Shown here in pieces: positions 34,241 through 43,574 of a stretch of DNA of 64,000 nucleotides. How positions within the stretch are numbered: position 1 is the first letter of the stretch; each line of letters begins with the position of its first letter. Under the pieces are notes generated by a model. The model was given only the letters and a program-made list of their open reading frames with translations. It did no database searches and was not told the DNA's origin. Origin of the DNA: Candidatus Heimdallarchaeota archaeon (lineage in GTDB: Archaea > Asgardarchaeota > Heimdallarchaeia > JABLTI01). The position numbers were made by a program, and so were the translations under genes. The stretch is taken from assembly GCA_018238155.1 (NCBI GenBank), contig JABCTZ010000003.1:124001-188000 (forward strand). The letters run 5' to 3'.

Positions 34241-34280
34241 ACTTTAGCTTGTTCAAGCGAGGCCTCGCAGAACTCGAAGT
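34241..34280. repeat. GC-rich dyad in an A/T-rich gap
   Basis: The perfect 12-base palindrome GCGAGGCCTCGC (34257-34268) is flanked by GTTC (34251-34254) and GAAC (34270-34273), and by ACTT (34241) and AAGT (34280). The whole 40-base dyad is symmetric about 34262. It stands out against the local composition. It may be a protein-binding site or an RNA stem; the gap otherwise holds nothing I recognise. Confidence 0.45.
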
Positions 34281-34378
34281 ATCTATAAAACTGACATAAA
34301 ATTGTTCATAAACAAAGTATTTAATATACGAACATCCTCATAAATCATAGATTAAACGTGAAATTATGGTGATCTAAT

Positions 34379-34951
34379 TTGGGTAAAGTTATTGTGATAA
34401 TTTTTGCAGCTGTTTCATTGATTATTCTACCAATGTCATTCTACTATATAGGCGATACATCCATTGATCCACCAGATTATACCATCGAAATTCAAGGCAA
34501 TTTTTATGATACAAATATAGGTGATTTCTTTGGAGATCCCGGATTTTCCTTCTTAAAATTTTCGCCTTCTGGAAGTGTTATTTTTACACCCGACGCTTGG
34601 AATGCTGCGTTTACTGGTGAAGCAGTTTTCGGCATGGCCGCAGGGACATTTATGATGATTCTCTGGTATGTTGGTGTAGGTATGGCTTTAGTAGGAATAG
34701 TTGTAGCATTCTTTAAACCTAAAATATCTGGTATATTCTTTTTACTTGCAGCACTTGCATACGGATTTCAAGGAATTGTTTGGTACATAGGAATGACTGC
34801 CGAGTTTGTGAGCAGCCCGGAGGTAAAAGTATTCCCAATACCCTTGGGAGCACTATTCTTCGTAGTAACTGCTATTATTGCTTTTACAACGAAAAAGAAA
34901 GAAGCATATTACTACTCTCCTGGTTATTCATATGGCTATGGAAGACGGTAA
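34379..34951 (+). CDS. Four-TM membrane protein with an extracytoplasmic loop
   Basis: 190 residues from TTG 34379. TM1 (~2-24) is followed by an ~65-residue outside loop rich in Asp/Gly/Phe. TM2-4 lie at ~95-115, 122-140 and 152-170, and the tail is Tyr/Gly rich (YYYSPGYSYGYGRR). TTTAATATAC at ~34319-34328 is a likely TATA box. No family recognised. Confidence 0.65.
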   Translation: MGKVIVIIFAAVSLIILPMSFYYIGDTSIDPPDYTIEIQGNFYDTNIGDFFGDPGFSFLKFSPSGSVIFTPDAWNAAFTGEAVFGMAAGTFMMILWYVGVGMALVGIVVAFFKPKISGIFFLLAALAYGFQGIVWYIGMTAEFVSSPEVKVFPIPLGALFFVVTAIIAFTTKKKEAYYYSPGYSYGYGRR

Positions 34952-34963
34952 TAAAAACAATTG

Positions 34964-34992
34964 AAAAAATGGGGTTCTCCCATTTTCTTATC
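34964..34992 (+). terminator. Hairpin after membrane-protein gene
   Basis: AAAATGGG (34966-34973) pairs with CCCATTTT (34979-34986), loop GTTCT. T-rich sequence follows. Confidence 0.6.
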
Positions 34993-35090
34993 TCTCTTTT
35001 TAAATTCACTTTTAAACCTTTATTTTCAAGGTAATAATTTTATTAAAATGTGTTAGGTGAATTGGAACCTACCCAATCACAAGAAAACAA

Positions 35091-35741
35091 ATGAGTGATT
35101 ACAATTTGATGGACCCAAACGATGAGTCTATTGTTTATTGGCGAAAAAAAAGTTTCTACTTAAATATCACAAATCGCTGTACAAATAACTGTGTTTTTTG
35201 TGTAAGAAATTATAAAACCGCTGTGTTTGGTTTTAACTTGAAATTAACAAGAGAACCAACAGAACAAGAAATTATTAATGAACTAAGAAAATATTTGACA
35301 AATGCATTCGAAGAAGTAGTTTTTACGGGTTATGGAGAACCTCTCGAACGTTTGGATGCTGTTTGTAATATTTCAAGAGAAATAAAGAGACTATTTCCTG
35401 AAATAATTGTAAGGCTAGATACTAATGGATTGGGGCAGCTAATTAATCCCGATATTGATGTTATTATGGAATTAAAACTAGCAGGAATAAATCAAGTTTC
35501 AATCAGTTTAAACGCAAGTAATGCAGAGCAATATAATAAAATATGCCGATCAAAATTTGGCAAACAATCCTTTGAAGCAATACAGGATTTTGCTAAAGCG
35601 GCTAAGTATATTTTCAAAACTAATTACACAATAGTTGCTATACCTCAAATTGATATTCAAGCTTGTCAGAACATAGCCAAAGAACAAGAAATTTTCTTGA
35701 AAATTCGACAATACTCTGGTCCAGATTTAGTCATTGAATGA
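35091..35741 (+). CDS. TatD-linked-type radical SAM protein
   Basis: 216 residues. The radical SAM cysteines are C30, C34 and C37 in NRCTNNCVFCVRNYK, and FTGYGEPLERLD is the GGE-like SAM-binding segment. The short length and the IVYWRKKSFYLNITNRCTN opening fit the family noted as linked to TatD nucleases. No TatD gene is in the window, so the association cannot be confirmed here. The reaction of this family is not known to me. It is transcribed with a short leader. Confidence 0.8.
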   Translation: MSDYNLMDPNDESIVYWRKKSFYLNITNRCTNNCVFCVRNYKTAVFGFNLKLTREPTEQEIINELRKYLTNAFEEVVFTGYGEPLERLDAVCNISREIKRLFPEIIVRLDTNGLGQLINPDIDVIMELKLAGINQVSISLNASNAEQYNKICRSKFGKQSFEAIQDFAKAAKYIFKTNYTIVAIPQIDIQACQNIAKEQEIFLKIRQYSGPDLVIE

Positions 35742-35856
35742 AATACTGACAATACTTTCGGTGAACTCTTACTATAATTAGTGCTTTTTAAGCAAAAAAA
35801 TTATAGTATTGTAATGAGAACAATGGTTCTTTATGATGAAAGGAAAGGTAAAGGTA

Positions 35857-36180
35857 ATGGCTTGTGCAAAAACGGAGAATTACATCCAAAATGGTATAAT
35901 TGCATTAGAACAAAGGGATTTAGCAATTGCGACAGAAAATTTTTCTAAAGCCCTGATAGAAGAAAATAGTAGTGAACCTGAATATTGGTGTTTATTAGCT
36001 GAGTCTTTATTTTATCAAGCACAATTTGAAAGTTCATTAATATGCTGGAAAGAAGCTGCAACTATTTCTCCTTTGAACAAAAAAATCTGGGTTAGAATTA
36101 GTGCATTATATGCATTAATGGAACAAGATGATTTAGCTATTCACTATTATGAATTATCTGAAGGCTTGCTAATAGAATAA
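35857..36180 (+). CDS. TPR-repeat protein
   Basis: About 107 residues from ATG 35857, chosen because AAGGAAAGGTAAAGGT stands just upstream; ATG 35833 would add eight residues. Three TPR-like helical pairs are visible, e.g. YIQNGIIALEQRDLAIATENFSKALIEE and EYWCLLAESLFYQAQFESSLICWKEAATISP. Such proteins scaffold complexes. Partner unknown. Confidence 0.75.
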   Translation: MACAKTENYIQNGIIALEQRDLAIATENFSKALIEENSSEPEYWCLLAESLFYQAQFESSLICWKEAATISPLNKKIWVRISALYALMEQDDLAIHYYELSEGLLIE

Positions 36181-36286
36181 GCACTTACAATTCAGTTCTT
36201 CAAATAAACAATGCAAGGGAATTTATTTATTAGAGTGATAATATTATCTAATTTGTTCTGAATAATGAATAGAAGGGCAAGAAAAA

Positions 36287-36853
36287 TTGGCATACAAAGT
36301 TATTTACACAGTGACAGAAAAATATGACCCAACAAGAAAAGAAATTGGTTTGAAAGTAGTTATAAGTGGTTTTGGAAAATACAAAGGGGCCAAAATTAGA
36401 TTTGCTGCATTCCCTGCACAAGAAGCGACTTTTTCAAAAACTGGTTCTTTGACATTTACTGCAATAGGTAAACTTGGAAATAATTATCTAGAAGTAATAG
36501 ATAAAAAAACAAATAGAATGATACAACAAATCTCAGCAGTTAATAGCAATGTCTTTACTGAAGGTGGAAAGGGTCAAGAAATAGTCATTATTCATTCAAC
36601 AAAGAAAGCAACAATCACGATTAATAAAGTTCCAAGTCTGAAGAATGAGCTATTAAGATTGGATGCTTCTCCTAAAATATCACTTTTCTTTGGTTTGCAT
36701 TCTGAAACAAAACAACCAATATATACTCAGAAAGCAGACAAAAAAGGCTCATGTAAATTTGACATTACTGGGACATTGTCTGAAAAACATGAAGTGAGAG
36801 TTTTAACAGGGCAGATGAATAAAATTGTTTCAATAAAACCTCCGGAACCTTAA
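36287..36853 (+). CDS. Beta-rich hypothetical cytosolic protein
   Basis: 188 residues from TTG 36287, with AAGGGCAAG upstream. Alternating strands throughout suggest two beta-sandwich (Ig-like) domains, ~1-90 and ~100-185. No signal, TM segment or catalytic motif. The stop codon lies inside the palindrome GGAACCTTAAGGTTCC, likely a terminator. It precedes tldD by ~90 bases. Not recognised. Confidence 0.6.
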   Translation: MAYKVIYTVTEKYDPTRKEIGLKVVISGFGKYKGAKIRFAAFPAQEATFSKTGSLTFTAIGKLGNNYLEVIDKKTNRMIQQISAVNSNVFTEGGKGQEIVIIHSTKKATITINKVPSLKNELLRLDASPKISLFFGLHSETKQPIYTQKADKKGSCKFDITGTLSEKHEVRVLTGQMNKIVSIKPPEP

Positions 36854-36890
36854 GGTTCCATCTTATTTCATTAAGCGGTTTCTTTTTAAG
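36844..36890 (+). terminator. Palindrome at gene end with T-rich downstream
   Basis: GGAACC and GGTTCC flank TTAA around the stop codon; TTTCTTTTT follows about 20 bases later. Confidence 0.4.
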
Positions 36891-36940
36891 CAAGTTCAAT
36901 ATCTCGTAAATGAGAAACTTATAATCAAACTAATTTTTGG

Positions 36941-38368
36941 ATGGAACCGATTTTGGATGAAGACTTATATAAACAAGTTTTTGAAATGGCTGCAAAAGTA
37001 AATGCTACTTATGTTGATATAAGAGATGAAGATACTCTCTATGCTTCTATTGAAGTAGTTGATGGAAAAGTAGAGAAATCAATGGCAGGATCTGAAGCAG
37101 GCATTGGTATAAGATTGTTAATTGATGGTGCCTGGGGTTTTTCATATGGCTCTAAAGAAAATTACAAAGTTGTTTTCAAGATGGCTGTAGATGCACAAAA
37201 AACTTCGAAGACATTATCAAAAAGCAACATTGAGTTGGCTGATGTTAAACCAATTAAAGATAAAGTAATTATTAGTCAGAAAAAACCCTCACAAGATATT
37301 GCTTTTGAAGATAAAATGAAGCTTGTACTGACTGTTGATAAACACCTGCGTGATAAGGATAACAAAATCAAAGCTACAGAAACACGCTATGTTGACTTTC
37401 TAAGAAGACAAACTATTGCAACATCAGAGGGAACGCTAATTTATGAAGAACGTCCCTATACATATTTAGCTATGACTCCAACAGCGAAAGTGGGTACAGA
37501 TACTAATCAAGCTGGTGCCCGGATAGGTCAAGTGGGCGGTTTTGAAATCTTTGATGTTGTAAATGTAGAGGAACGAGCTGAAAACGCTAAAATGCGATCA
37601 ATAAAAGGATTAGAAGCAAAATCTGTAAAAGCTGGAAAATATCCCGTAGTTCTAGATGGTACACTGAATTTCCTATTCGCTCATGAAGCTGCCGGACATA
37701 GTACCGAAGCAGATTTCTTGAGAACTGCAGGAGTGCTTCGTGGGAAATTAGGTAAAACACTAGCAAAGAATTTTGTTAACTTAATTGATGATGGAACCTT
37801 AGAGTATGTCTCCGGATATGGAGGAAGAACATTCGGATTCATGAAATATGATGATGAAGGTGTTCCTGTTGAAAGAACAGAAATTATGAAAGACGGTGTA
37901 TTGCAAACATACTTGACAGATCGTGCATCCGCTTCACATTTTAATTTAAAACCTACTGGAAATTGCCGTGCCGAATATTTTTCAAGCTTTCCAATTGTGC
38001 GTATGAGAAATACATATCTGGAAGCATCAAAAGACAAAGAATTATCAGAAGAAGAAGTTCTTGGACAGATAAAAGAGGGTCTTCTTCTAAAAAGAGGTGG
38101 TGGTGGTCAAGTGGACCCCATACGTGGCACATTCAATTTTGGTGTTGGTGAAGTGTATGAAATTCATAATGGTGAAATTGGTGAATTACGAAAAGCAACT
38201 ACTCTTTCTGGAAATACTATTGAGACCCTTGGTAAGATTATGGGACTTTCAAATGAGATGGCTGATCCTTCCGAGTCCATCGGTTTTTGTGGAAAAGATG
38301 GTCAAAGAGCACCAACAGGTACGGGTGCTGGCTGGATGTCTGTAAAAGTTATGACTGTTGGAGGTTAA
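36941..38368 (+). CDS. tldD: TldD-type metallopeptidase subunit
   Basis: 475 residues. HEAAGH (H248-E249...H252, HExxxH) followed by STEADFL is the zinc site of the TldD family. GGGGQVDPIRGTFNFGVGEVY near the end is another family block. With TldE it forms a peptidase that in bacteria matures peptides such as microcin B17 and degrades unfolded peptides. The partner follows four bases later. Archaeal substrates are unknown. Confidence 0.95.
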   Translation: MEPILDEDLYKQVFEMAAKVNATYVDIRDEDTLYASIEVVDGKVEKSMAGSEAGIGIRLLIDGAWGFSYGSKENYKVVFKMAVDAQKTSKTLSKSNIELADVKPIKDKVIISQKKPSQDIAFEDKMKLVLTVDKHLRDKDNKIKATETRYVDFLRRQTIATSEGTLIYEERPYTYLAMTPTAKVGTDTNQAGARIGQVGGFEIFDVVNVEERAENAKMRSIKGLEAKSVKAGKYPVVLDGTLNFLFAHEAAGHSTEADFLRTAGVLRGKLGKTLAKNFVNLIDDGTLEYVSGYGGRTFGFMKYDDEGVPVERTEIMKDGVLQTYLTDRASASHFNLKPTGNCRAEYFSSFPIVRMRNTYLEASKDKELSEEEVLGQIKEGLLLKRGGGGQVDPIRGTFNFGVGEVYEIHNGEIGELRKATTLSGNTIETLGKIMGLSNEMADPSESIGFCGKDGQRAPTGTGAGWMSVKVMTVGG

Positions 38369-38372
38369 TAAA

Positions 38373-39833
38373 ATGACTTATTTTTCTCTAGACAAAGCTC
38401 TTAGCTATGGTGTTAAATTTGCTGAAAAAAATGGCGCAGAAGAAGTAGAAGGTTATAGCTCTAGTTCAAAAGAAATTGAAATTGGTGTTGAAAAAAATAT
38501 TCCAACAATTAGCACTGGTGTTTCAACTGGAGTCTCTTTTAGAGTTGTAAAAAACAATAACCTTGGTTTTGCATTCACTAAAACATTGACACAAGAACGT
38601 ATTGAATCCACAATAAAAGTTGCAATCCAAAATGCAAATTCAAAAGGTAAGGATCCCGATTTCAAATCACTTCCTCATCCTTCAAAGAAATCAGCACTAA
38701 AATTGAAATTTGACAAAAAACTTGATAATTTATCGTCAGATGATCTTGCATCTAATCTATCAACACTCATTGATGCTATTGATGGGACTAAAGGCTTGCA
38801 TTATCTTCAAGGACAAATGTTCTTAGGAATAGTTGAGGACCATTTAGTTAATTCTCATGGAATAGATATTTCTGATAAAGGAGGTGGGTTTGGTGGTTTT
38901 GCTGCAGCTATTACTACAAAAGGTTTGATACCAAACTATTCTTTTGGTATTATGGGTGGTCCATCTGTTGCTTCATTTAGAATTCAAGATTTAATTGAAG
39001 ATACTATTTTGCAAACCCAAAGAGCAGCTGCTCCCAGAACTATCAATATTGAAAAGGAATTGCCAATTATTCTTGAACCTGAAGCTTCTCTTGGCATAAT
39101 GGGTAGTTTATTCCGAATCCTTTCAAATCAGTTAACAGGAAGTAAGGTTGCTTCCGGAGCTACTCCTTATTCAGATCAAGTTGGAAACCAAATAGCTATT
39201 GAAGGATTTTCATTAGTCGATAACGGTGTTGATCCACTTAAAATTGGCTCTTCTGCTTATGATGCTGAGGGTCTTCCTCGTGAAGAGACTCTTCTTATTG
39301 ACAATGGTATTTTGAAAACTTTCCTTTTAGATAATTATTATGGAAATAAACTAGGATTAGAATCAAATGGTAAAAGCTCTCGAGTAGGTCAATTCGGATT
39401 CGGTGGTGATCCTGTGAAAACACAACCAACTATCTCGACTTCTTCACTTGAAATTTTGCCCGGTAAATCCTCAAAAGAAGAAATAATACAAGAAACCAAA
39501 GAAGGGTTTATGCTACGATCTCTAATGGGACTTCATATGTCTGATTTCAGTTCTGGAAGATTTTCTGTAACTGGTTTTGGTTGGTATATTAAAAATGGGG
39601 AGATAAAATATCCTGTTCAAGGAATCTCTATTTCTGGTATACTTCCAGATCTGATCAAAAATATTGATATGATTTCTAAAGAACGTGAATCAATGCTTTT
39701 AGGGGAATGCCCATATATTCGCTTTGCGAATGTTAAAACGACAGCTAAAAAGTTTGATTTTAAAACAAGATTTAGTCTTGGACTCCTGAAGGTTCTCACC
39801 ACTCTTAAGATCATGAAAAATCCAATGTTTTAG
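38373..39833 (+). CDS. tldE: TldE/PmbA-type partner of TldD
   Basis: About 486 residues from ATG 38373, with GGAGGT eight bases upstream, inside the last codons of tldD. It has the family fold (SAYDAEGLPREETLLIDNG, DFSSGRFSVTGFGWYIKNGE) but no HExxxH, as expected of the non-catalytic-metal partner. The two genes form one translationally coupled pair. Confidence 0.93.
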   Translation: MTYFSLDKALSYGVKFAEKNGAEEVEGYSSSSKEIEIGVEKNIPTISTGVSTGVSFRVVKNNNLGFAFTKTLTQERIESTIKVAIQNANSKGKDPDFKSLPHPSKKSALKLKFDKKLDNLSSDDLASNLSTLIDAIDGTKGLHYLQGQMFLGIVEDHLVNSHGIDISDKGGGFGGFAAAITTKGLIPNYSFGIMGGPSVASFRIQDLIEDTILQTQRAAAPRTINIEKELPIILEPEASLGIMGSLFRILSNQLTGSKVASGATPYSDQVGNQIAIEGFSLVDNGVDPLKIGSSAYDAEGLPREETLLIDNGILKTFLLDNYYGNKLGLESNGKSSRVGQFGFGGDPVKTQPTISTSSLEILPGKSSKEEIIQETKEGFMLRSLMGLHMSDFSSGRFSVTGFGWYIKNGEIKYPVQGISISGILPDLIKNIDMISKERESMLLGECPYIRFANVKTTAKKFDFKTRFSLGLLKVLTTLKIMKNPMF

Positions 39834-39848
39834 TTCTATTTGTTTAGA

Positions 39849-39880
39849 GGAAAGGTCAAACTTTCCTTTTATTTATTTTC
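39849..39880 (+). terminator. Hairpin plus T-rich tract after tldE
   Basis: GGAAAG (39849-39854) pairs with CTTTCC (39861-39866) followed by TTTTATTTATTTTC. Confidence 0.65.
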
Positions 39881-39981
39881 TATTGGTAAATTACTTTTTT
39901 TGTCTCATACGTAAGACTTATTTTAATCATATTCAATGTAAATAAGTTTGAAACGCAGAGTTATTCTTTTGAGGTTAAAAA

Positions 39982-40572
39982 ATGAATTTAGACATTGTAG
40001 ATTTAACAATTGAGCAAAAGGAGCTTCTATATCTAATTTCTCGACTTACTGACCATCTTAATTGCTCTGATACTTGGATTAAGGAAACTCCACTTCAAGC
40101 ATTGATGTTTTATGCAATTCGCAAGGGTATGTTCAATGATTATGATTATGCCCCAATTTCTTCTTCATTTCTTGGGCAGGGGAGAAAGTTTGTTAATATT
40201 TCAAAAGAAGGTGAAGATGATTTAGGTGATCTCAGAGAATTGGGTTTACTTGAAACAATCCGTCTCTCCTCTACAAAACATGATTACATTACTGGATATC
40301 GTCCAACAATTGAATCCAGAAAGCAGTTGTCACAATTTACTAATGAAATAAAGTCAAGTGTAGATTCTCTCTTTGTGTGTCCTGATTGTAATGATCCTAC
40401 TTTTGAACTTGTGATTGATGTTGGTAAATCAAGTTTCTTGATGAAATGCAAGTCTTGTTCCCACTCTGAAGGCATTCCACTAATTGAACCCGAGGATGTC
40501 TCATATTCCACAAAAGCTTACTTTTTCAAAACTCTTGGTAAACATAAAACCACACAGGAGGATAACAAATGA
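39982..40572 (+). CDS. Protein with C-terminal zinc ribbon, partner of next gene
   Basis: 196 residues. A helical, possibly winged-helix N-terminus (~1-125) leads to a zinc ribbon CPDCNDPTFELVIDVGKSSFLMKCKSC at ~133-159 (CxxC...CxxC). The stop overlaps the start of the next gene (ATGA, 40569-40572), so the two proteins are made together. GAGG stands upstream of ATG 39982. No family recognised; with its partner it may form a membrane-linked complex. Confidence 0.65.
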   Translation: MNLDIVDLTIEQKELLYLISRLTDHLNCSDTWIKETPLQALMFYAIRKGMFNDYDYAPISSSFLGQGRKFVNISKEGEDDLGDLRELGLLETIRLSSTKHDYITGYRPTIESRKQLSQFTNEIKSSVDSLFVCPDCNDPTFELVIDVGKSSFLMKCKSCSHSEGIPLIEPEDVSYSTKAYFFKTLGKHKTTQEDNK

Positions 40573-42356
40573 CTACTGTTGGAAATTTAGGTGACGTTTT
40601 AACTGAAGTAATTAAATTGAAGAATGTTAAAATTGCTTTAATTGAATGGCTGCCTTTTGATAGGAATCAACTTTCTGCACTCAATATTAAATTAGATAGT
40701 TTGCACAGAAGACGAGGACATATTGTAACCGCACTCAAAGATGATTCACCTGAAGAACTAATCTTCAAAGATAGTGGTGTTTCATGCAAAGTTGTGGTAA
40801 AAGACTTTCAACCATCAGAATATGTTTCATTCCAAGCATCTCTCAATTTTCCCGAAGATGAAGGCATTGTTCAAAATGAAGAACTCAGTGGAAATATCAA
40901 TTCTTGGGGACGAGTTGTCTATGGTGCTGATATCGTTGAGGTTGAAAATAGTTCAAATGGTTGGGTTTCTCTTGATGTCCTAACACGTATCATTGTTGAT
41001 TTAACCATGGATACTTCACAAATGATAGATTCACTCTTAACTGAATATCAAAGAAATCTTTTAGATTTAGTATTCATGGATGAATCAAGTAAACGTTCAA
41101 AGTATCTGTTAATAATGGCAGAAGATATCTCTGTTCGTCCGAGAAATCCTGAAGATTTTTTGGATGGGGAAGATCTACAAAATGAAATTGAACAAGTTAT
41201 TGGTGTTTTACACAAAGTTGAGAAAATAGATGATGGCTATATTTTCAGAGGTAATACAGGTCAAATTGCGATTTCCAATCATATCGATGATTTTGAAAAA
41301 CCTTTACTTGAAAGAGGTTTCTCTTCAGCAATTAAATTATTCTTGGATGATTATTCGTCAATCATATGGCATTTGTGGGATGAGTCTCGATTAATTGAGA
41401 AAGATATTGATAAGGCTCTCCTGGGCGATATTACAAGCTTAACTAAAGCTCAAAACTGGATTGCACGTGCGAGTTCGGATGCTATCATGTTAGGAGATAT
41501 TCTTTCGTATCTTAGAGATAGTATTTTTAACTTTGTGGAAGACCTAACCGAAAATGATCCTTCAAAATTAAATGATGATCCTCTTTTGATTGAATTAAAG
41601 CAAATAATGAATGATTCTCAAATAACTACTAAACGTGTGAATGATACTCAAAAGGTCATCCATGGATTAGAATCAAAAATGACTGCATTGCGTGATTTTT
41701 CAAATACTTTAGCAGAAAAGCATATGAGAAAGCTTTCAGATTCTATGGCACAAAACACTAAATCTCTATCTCAAATGACAGAATCTAATAATCGTGCAAG
41801 TGATGCTCTAAGTATCATAGAGTTAATACTTGCCGGTTCTGTGATTATTGATATTGTATTGGTGTTAGTAGGCGAATATGCAATTCCTGACTGGACGTGG
41901 CTAGGTCAACTTTTCAGTTCTGGGGTTGGCAATCTCCTCATTATGCTCATTACAGTCTCTCTTTGGATTGGTGTTTTTGTTTTCCTTCGACTAAGCAAGC
42001 GAAAGCTTGAAAGCACTGCAGTAAAACGTCAGCTTAGTACAAATGTTATTGGCAGACGTTGTAACGTTGCTGCTCTTGAACTATTTATAGAAGAACGAAA
42101 CATCACCTTAAAGAGTACAGATAGAGAAGGAGACTCTCGCATTGTAACTGTAACATGCGAACCTCCTTCTAAAAAAGATCAACCAGATTTAGATTACATA
42201 ACATTACTATACGATGCAAGTGAACACTTTTTGATTCAAATGGATTTCGAAACTCCAGATATGTCTTTAGATCTTGATCAATGTTATAATCACATCCTCA
42301 AAGAAATGGAAAAAGCTGGAATATTCAATGATTTGAATTTTGAGAAAAGTTGTTAA
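40569..42356 (+). CDS. Membrane-anchored coiled-coil protein of unknown function
   Basis: 595 residues. A large soluble N-terminal region (~1-370) with GNTGQIAISNHIDDFEKPLLERG is followed by a coiled coil (~370-410: ALRDFSNTLAEKHMRKLSDS). Two TM helices lie at ~420-440 and ~455-475. A C-terminal soluble domain (~490-595) with strands ITLLYDASEHFLIQMDFE closes it. Both ends would face the cytoplasm. Its ATG overlaps the stop of the zinc-ribbon gene and GGAGGATAAC lies upstream. Not recognised. Confidence 0.65.
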   Translation: MTTVGNLGDVLTEVIKLKNVKIALIEWLPFDRNQLSALNIKLDSLHRRRGHIVTALKDDSPEELIFKDSGVSCKVVVKDFQPSEYVSFQASLNFPEDEGIVQNEELSGNINSWGRVVYGADIVEVENSSNGWVSLDVLTRIIVDLTMDTSQMIDSLLTEYQRNLLDLVFMDESSKRSKYLLIMAEDISVRPRNPEDFLDGEDLQNEIEQVIGVLHKVEKIDDGYIFRGNTGQIAISNHIDDFEKPLLERGFSSAIKLFLDDYSSIIWHLWDESRLIEKDIDKALLGDITSLTKAQNWIARASSDAIMLGDILSYLRDSIFNFVEDLTENDPSKLNDDPLLIELKQIMNDSQITTKRVNDTQKVIHGLESKMTALRDFSNTLAEKHMRKLSDSMAQNTKSLSQMTESNNRASDALSIIELILAGSVIIDIVLVLVGEYAIPDWTWLGQLFSSGVGNLLIMLITVSLWIGVFVFLRLSKRKLESTAVKRQLSTNVIGRRCNVAALELFIEERNITLKSTDREGDSRIVTVTCEPPSKKDQPDLDYITLLYDASEHFLIQMDFETPDMSLDLDQCYNHILKEMEKAGIFNDLNFEKSC

Positions 42357-42358
42357 AA

Positions 42359-42388
42359 TTGGGTTCAGAACAAAAAATTCTATCCCAA
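42359..42388. terminator. Hairpin between convergent genes
   Basis: TTGGG (42359-42363) pairs with CCCAA (42384-42388) and AGAA with TTCT inside; T-rich sequence follows. It separates the membrane-protein gene from fen1. Confidence 0.5.
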
Positions 42389-42399
42389 CTTTAATTATT

Positions 42400-43461
42400 T
42401 TATTTTTTCCCACCAAAGAATGCATCTAATGTAGGTTGTTTTTTCTGCTCATCAAGAATTTTAAACGTCTTTTCTAGAGCATTTCTCACTCGAGTTTCAG
42501 AAAAACCTCGCTCACCTGAAAGGAAATCAACAATTTTCTCTACATTTGGTGATTCCCACTTCAAAGAATAATCCGTAATAGTTGGAGGGTCAAGAAATAT
42601 GCTTCTAATTCTTTCAATGTCAAAATCGATATTGGCATCAGCCATTTTGGGTAGATCCAGAACACGCTCAATTTTCTTATGTTCTTTGATAAGCTTAACT
42701 GCTGTTTTTGGTCCAATACCTGAAACTCCAATGCCATCTGGATTGAAATCCGTTCCAAGCAAAATTGCAATATCAATTAATTCCTCTCGAGTTAGCTCTA
42801 TTGCTTTCAAAGAAGCGTCAAGGTCGATTAATTCAGGTTTAACTTCAACATAGATATTTTTTCTTGGAAGTTTTCTCTTACCAGAAATAGTAAGATTCCT
42901 TACTAAGCGTGGTGTGCCAAAAAGAAGACTATCATAATCTTGAGAGCAACTAGCCCAAACATCTCCTCTTTTAGCCATCATTGCTGCTTGACCTTCTCCT
43001 TCTGATAGTGCTTGAATAACAGGAATTCCCATCAACTCGAGCAATCTTTTTGCATCACTTATCATTGGAGATGTTAAACGGGCAGTTCTTTGGGCATAAC
43101 GCTGAGCTAATTCCATATCACCTTTTTCAAGCGCTTCCTGATAGGCAACATCTGCTTCCTTCTTTACTTTTTTGCGTTTCATAATCTCTTTTGTTTTCTC
43201 TTCTGGAGGTTTTCCATCAAAAATAAATACAACTTCAATTCCACTTTCAAGAGAACGTGTGACCCTATAGAGAAGCCCTGATAAATGACTTGTAACATTC
43301 CCATGTGCATCCGTCAATAGACTTCCATCAGATTGTCGGATTCGAGTCAAAAATTGATATAAAATATTATTCCCATCAAAAGCAATAGCTTTGTCATGGA
43401 AGAAATCAAAATTTACTTCTTCACGATCTGGAAATAAGTCACCTAATTTTGTAACACCCAT
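42400..43461 (-). CDS. fen1: Flap endonuclease 1
   Basis: 353 residues, the normal size. The XPG N- and I-domains are present (AIAFDGNNILYQFLTRIR, VIFDGKPPEEK, EGEGQAAMMAKRG, SQDYDSLLFG), then a helix-hairpin-helix (GVSGIGPKTAVKLIKEHK). A PIP box QPTLDAFF near the end docks PCNA. FEN1 cuts 5' flaps in Okazaki-fragment processing and repair. It works with the clamp and RfcL (encoded ~6.4 kb away). ATG 43461. Confidence 0.96.
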   Translation of the reverse strand: MGVTKLGDLFPDREEVNFDFFHDKAIAFDGNNILYQFLTRIRQSDGSLLTDAHGNVTSHLSGLLYRVTRSLESGIEVVFIFDGKPPEEKTKEIMKRKKVKKEADVAYQEALEKGDMELAQRYAQRTARLTSPMISDAKRLLELMGIPVIQALSEGEGQAAMMAKRGDVWASCSQDYDSLLFGTPRLVRNLTISGKRKLPRKNIYVEVKPELIDLDASLKAIELTREELIDIAILLGTDFNPDGIGVSGIGPKTAVKLIKEHKKIERVLDLPKMADANIDFDIERIRSIFLDPPTITDYSLKWESPNVEKIVDFLSGERGFSETRVRNALEKTFKILDEQKKQPTLDAFFGGKK

Positions 43462-43574
43462 GATTATATCCTCAAAATAACACTCATTAAAATACTTATT
43501 ATACTACTAATTCTATAGGAGTTCTGAATCAGAAAGTCATATATAAGCATTATTTATTATCGAGTTGACAAAGA

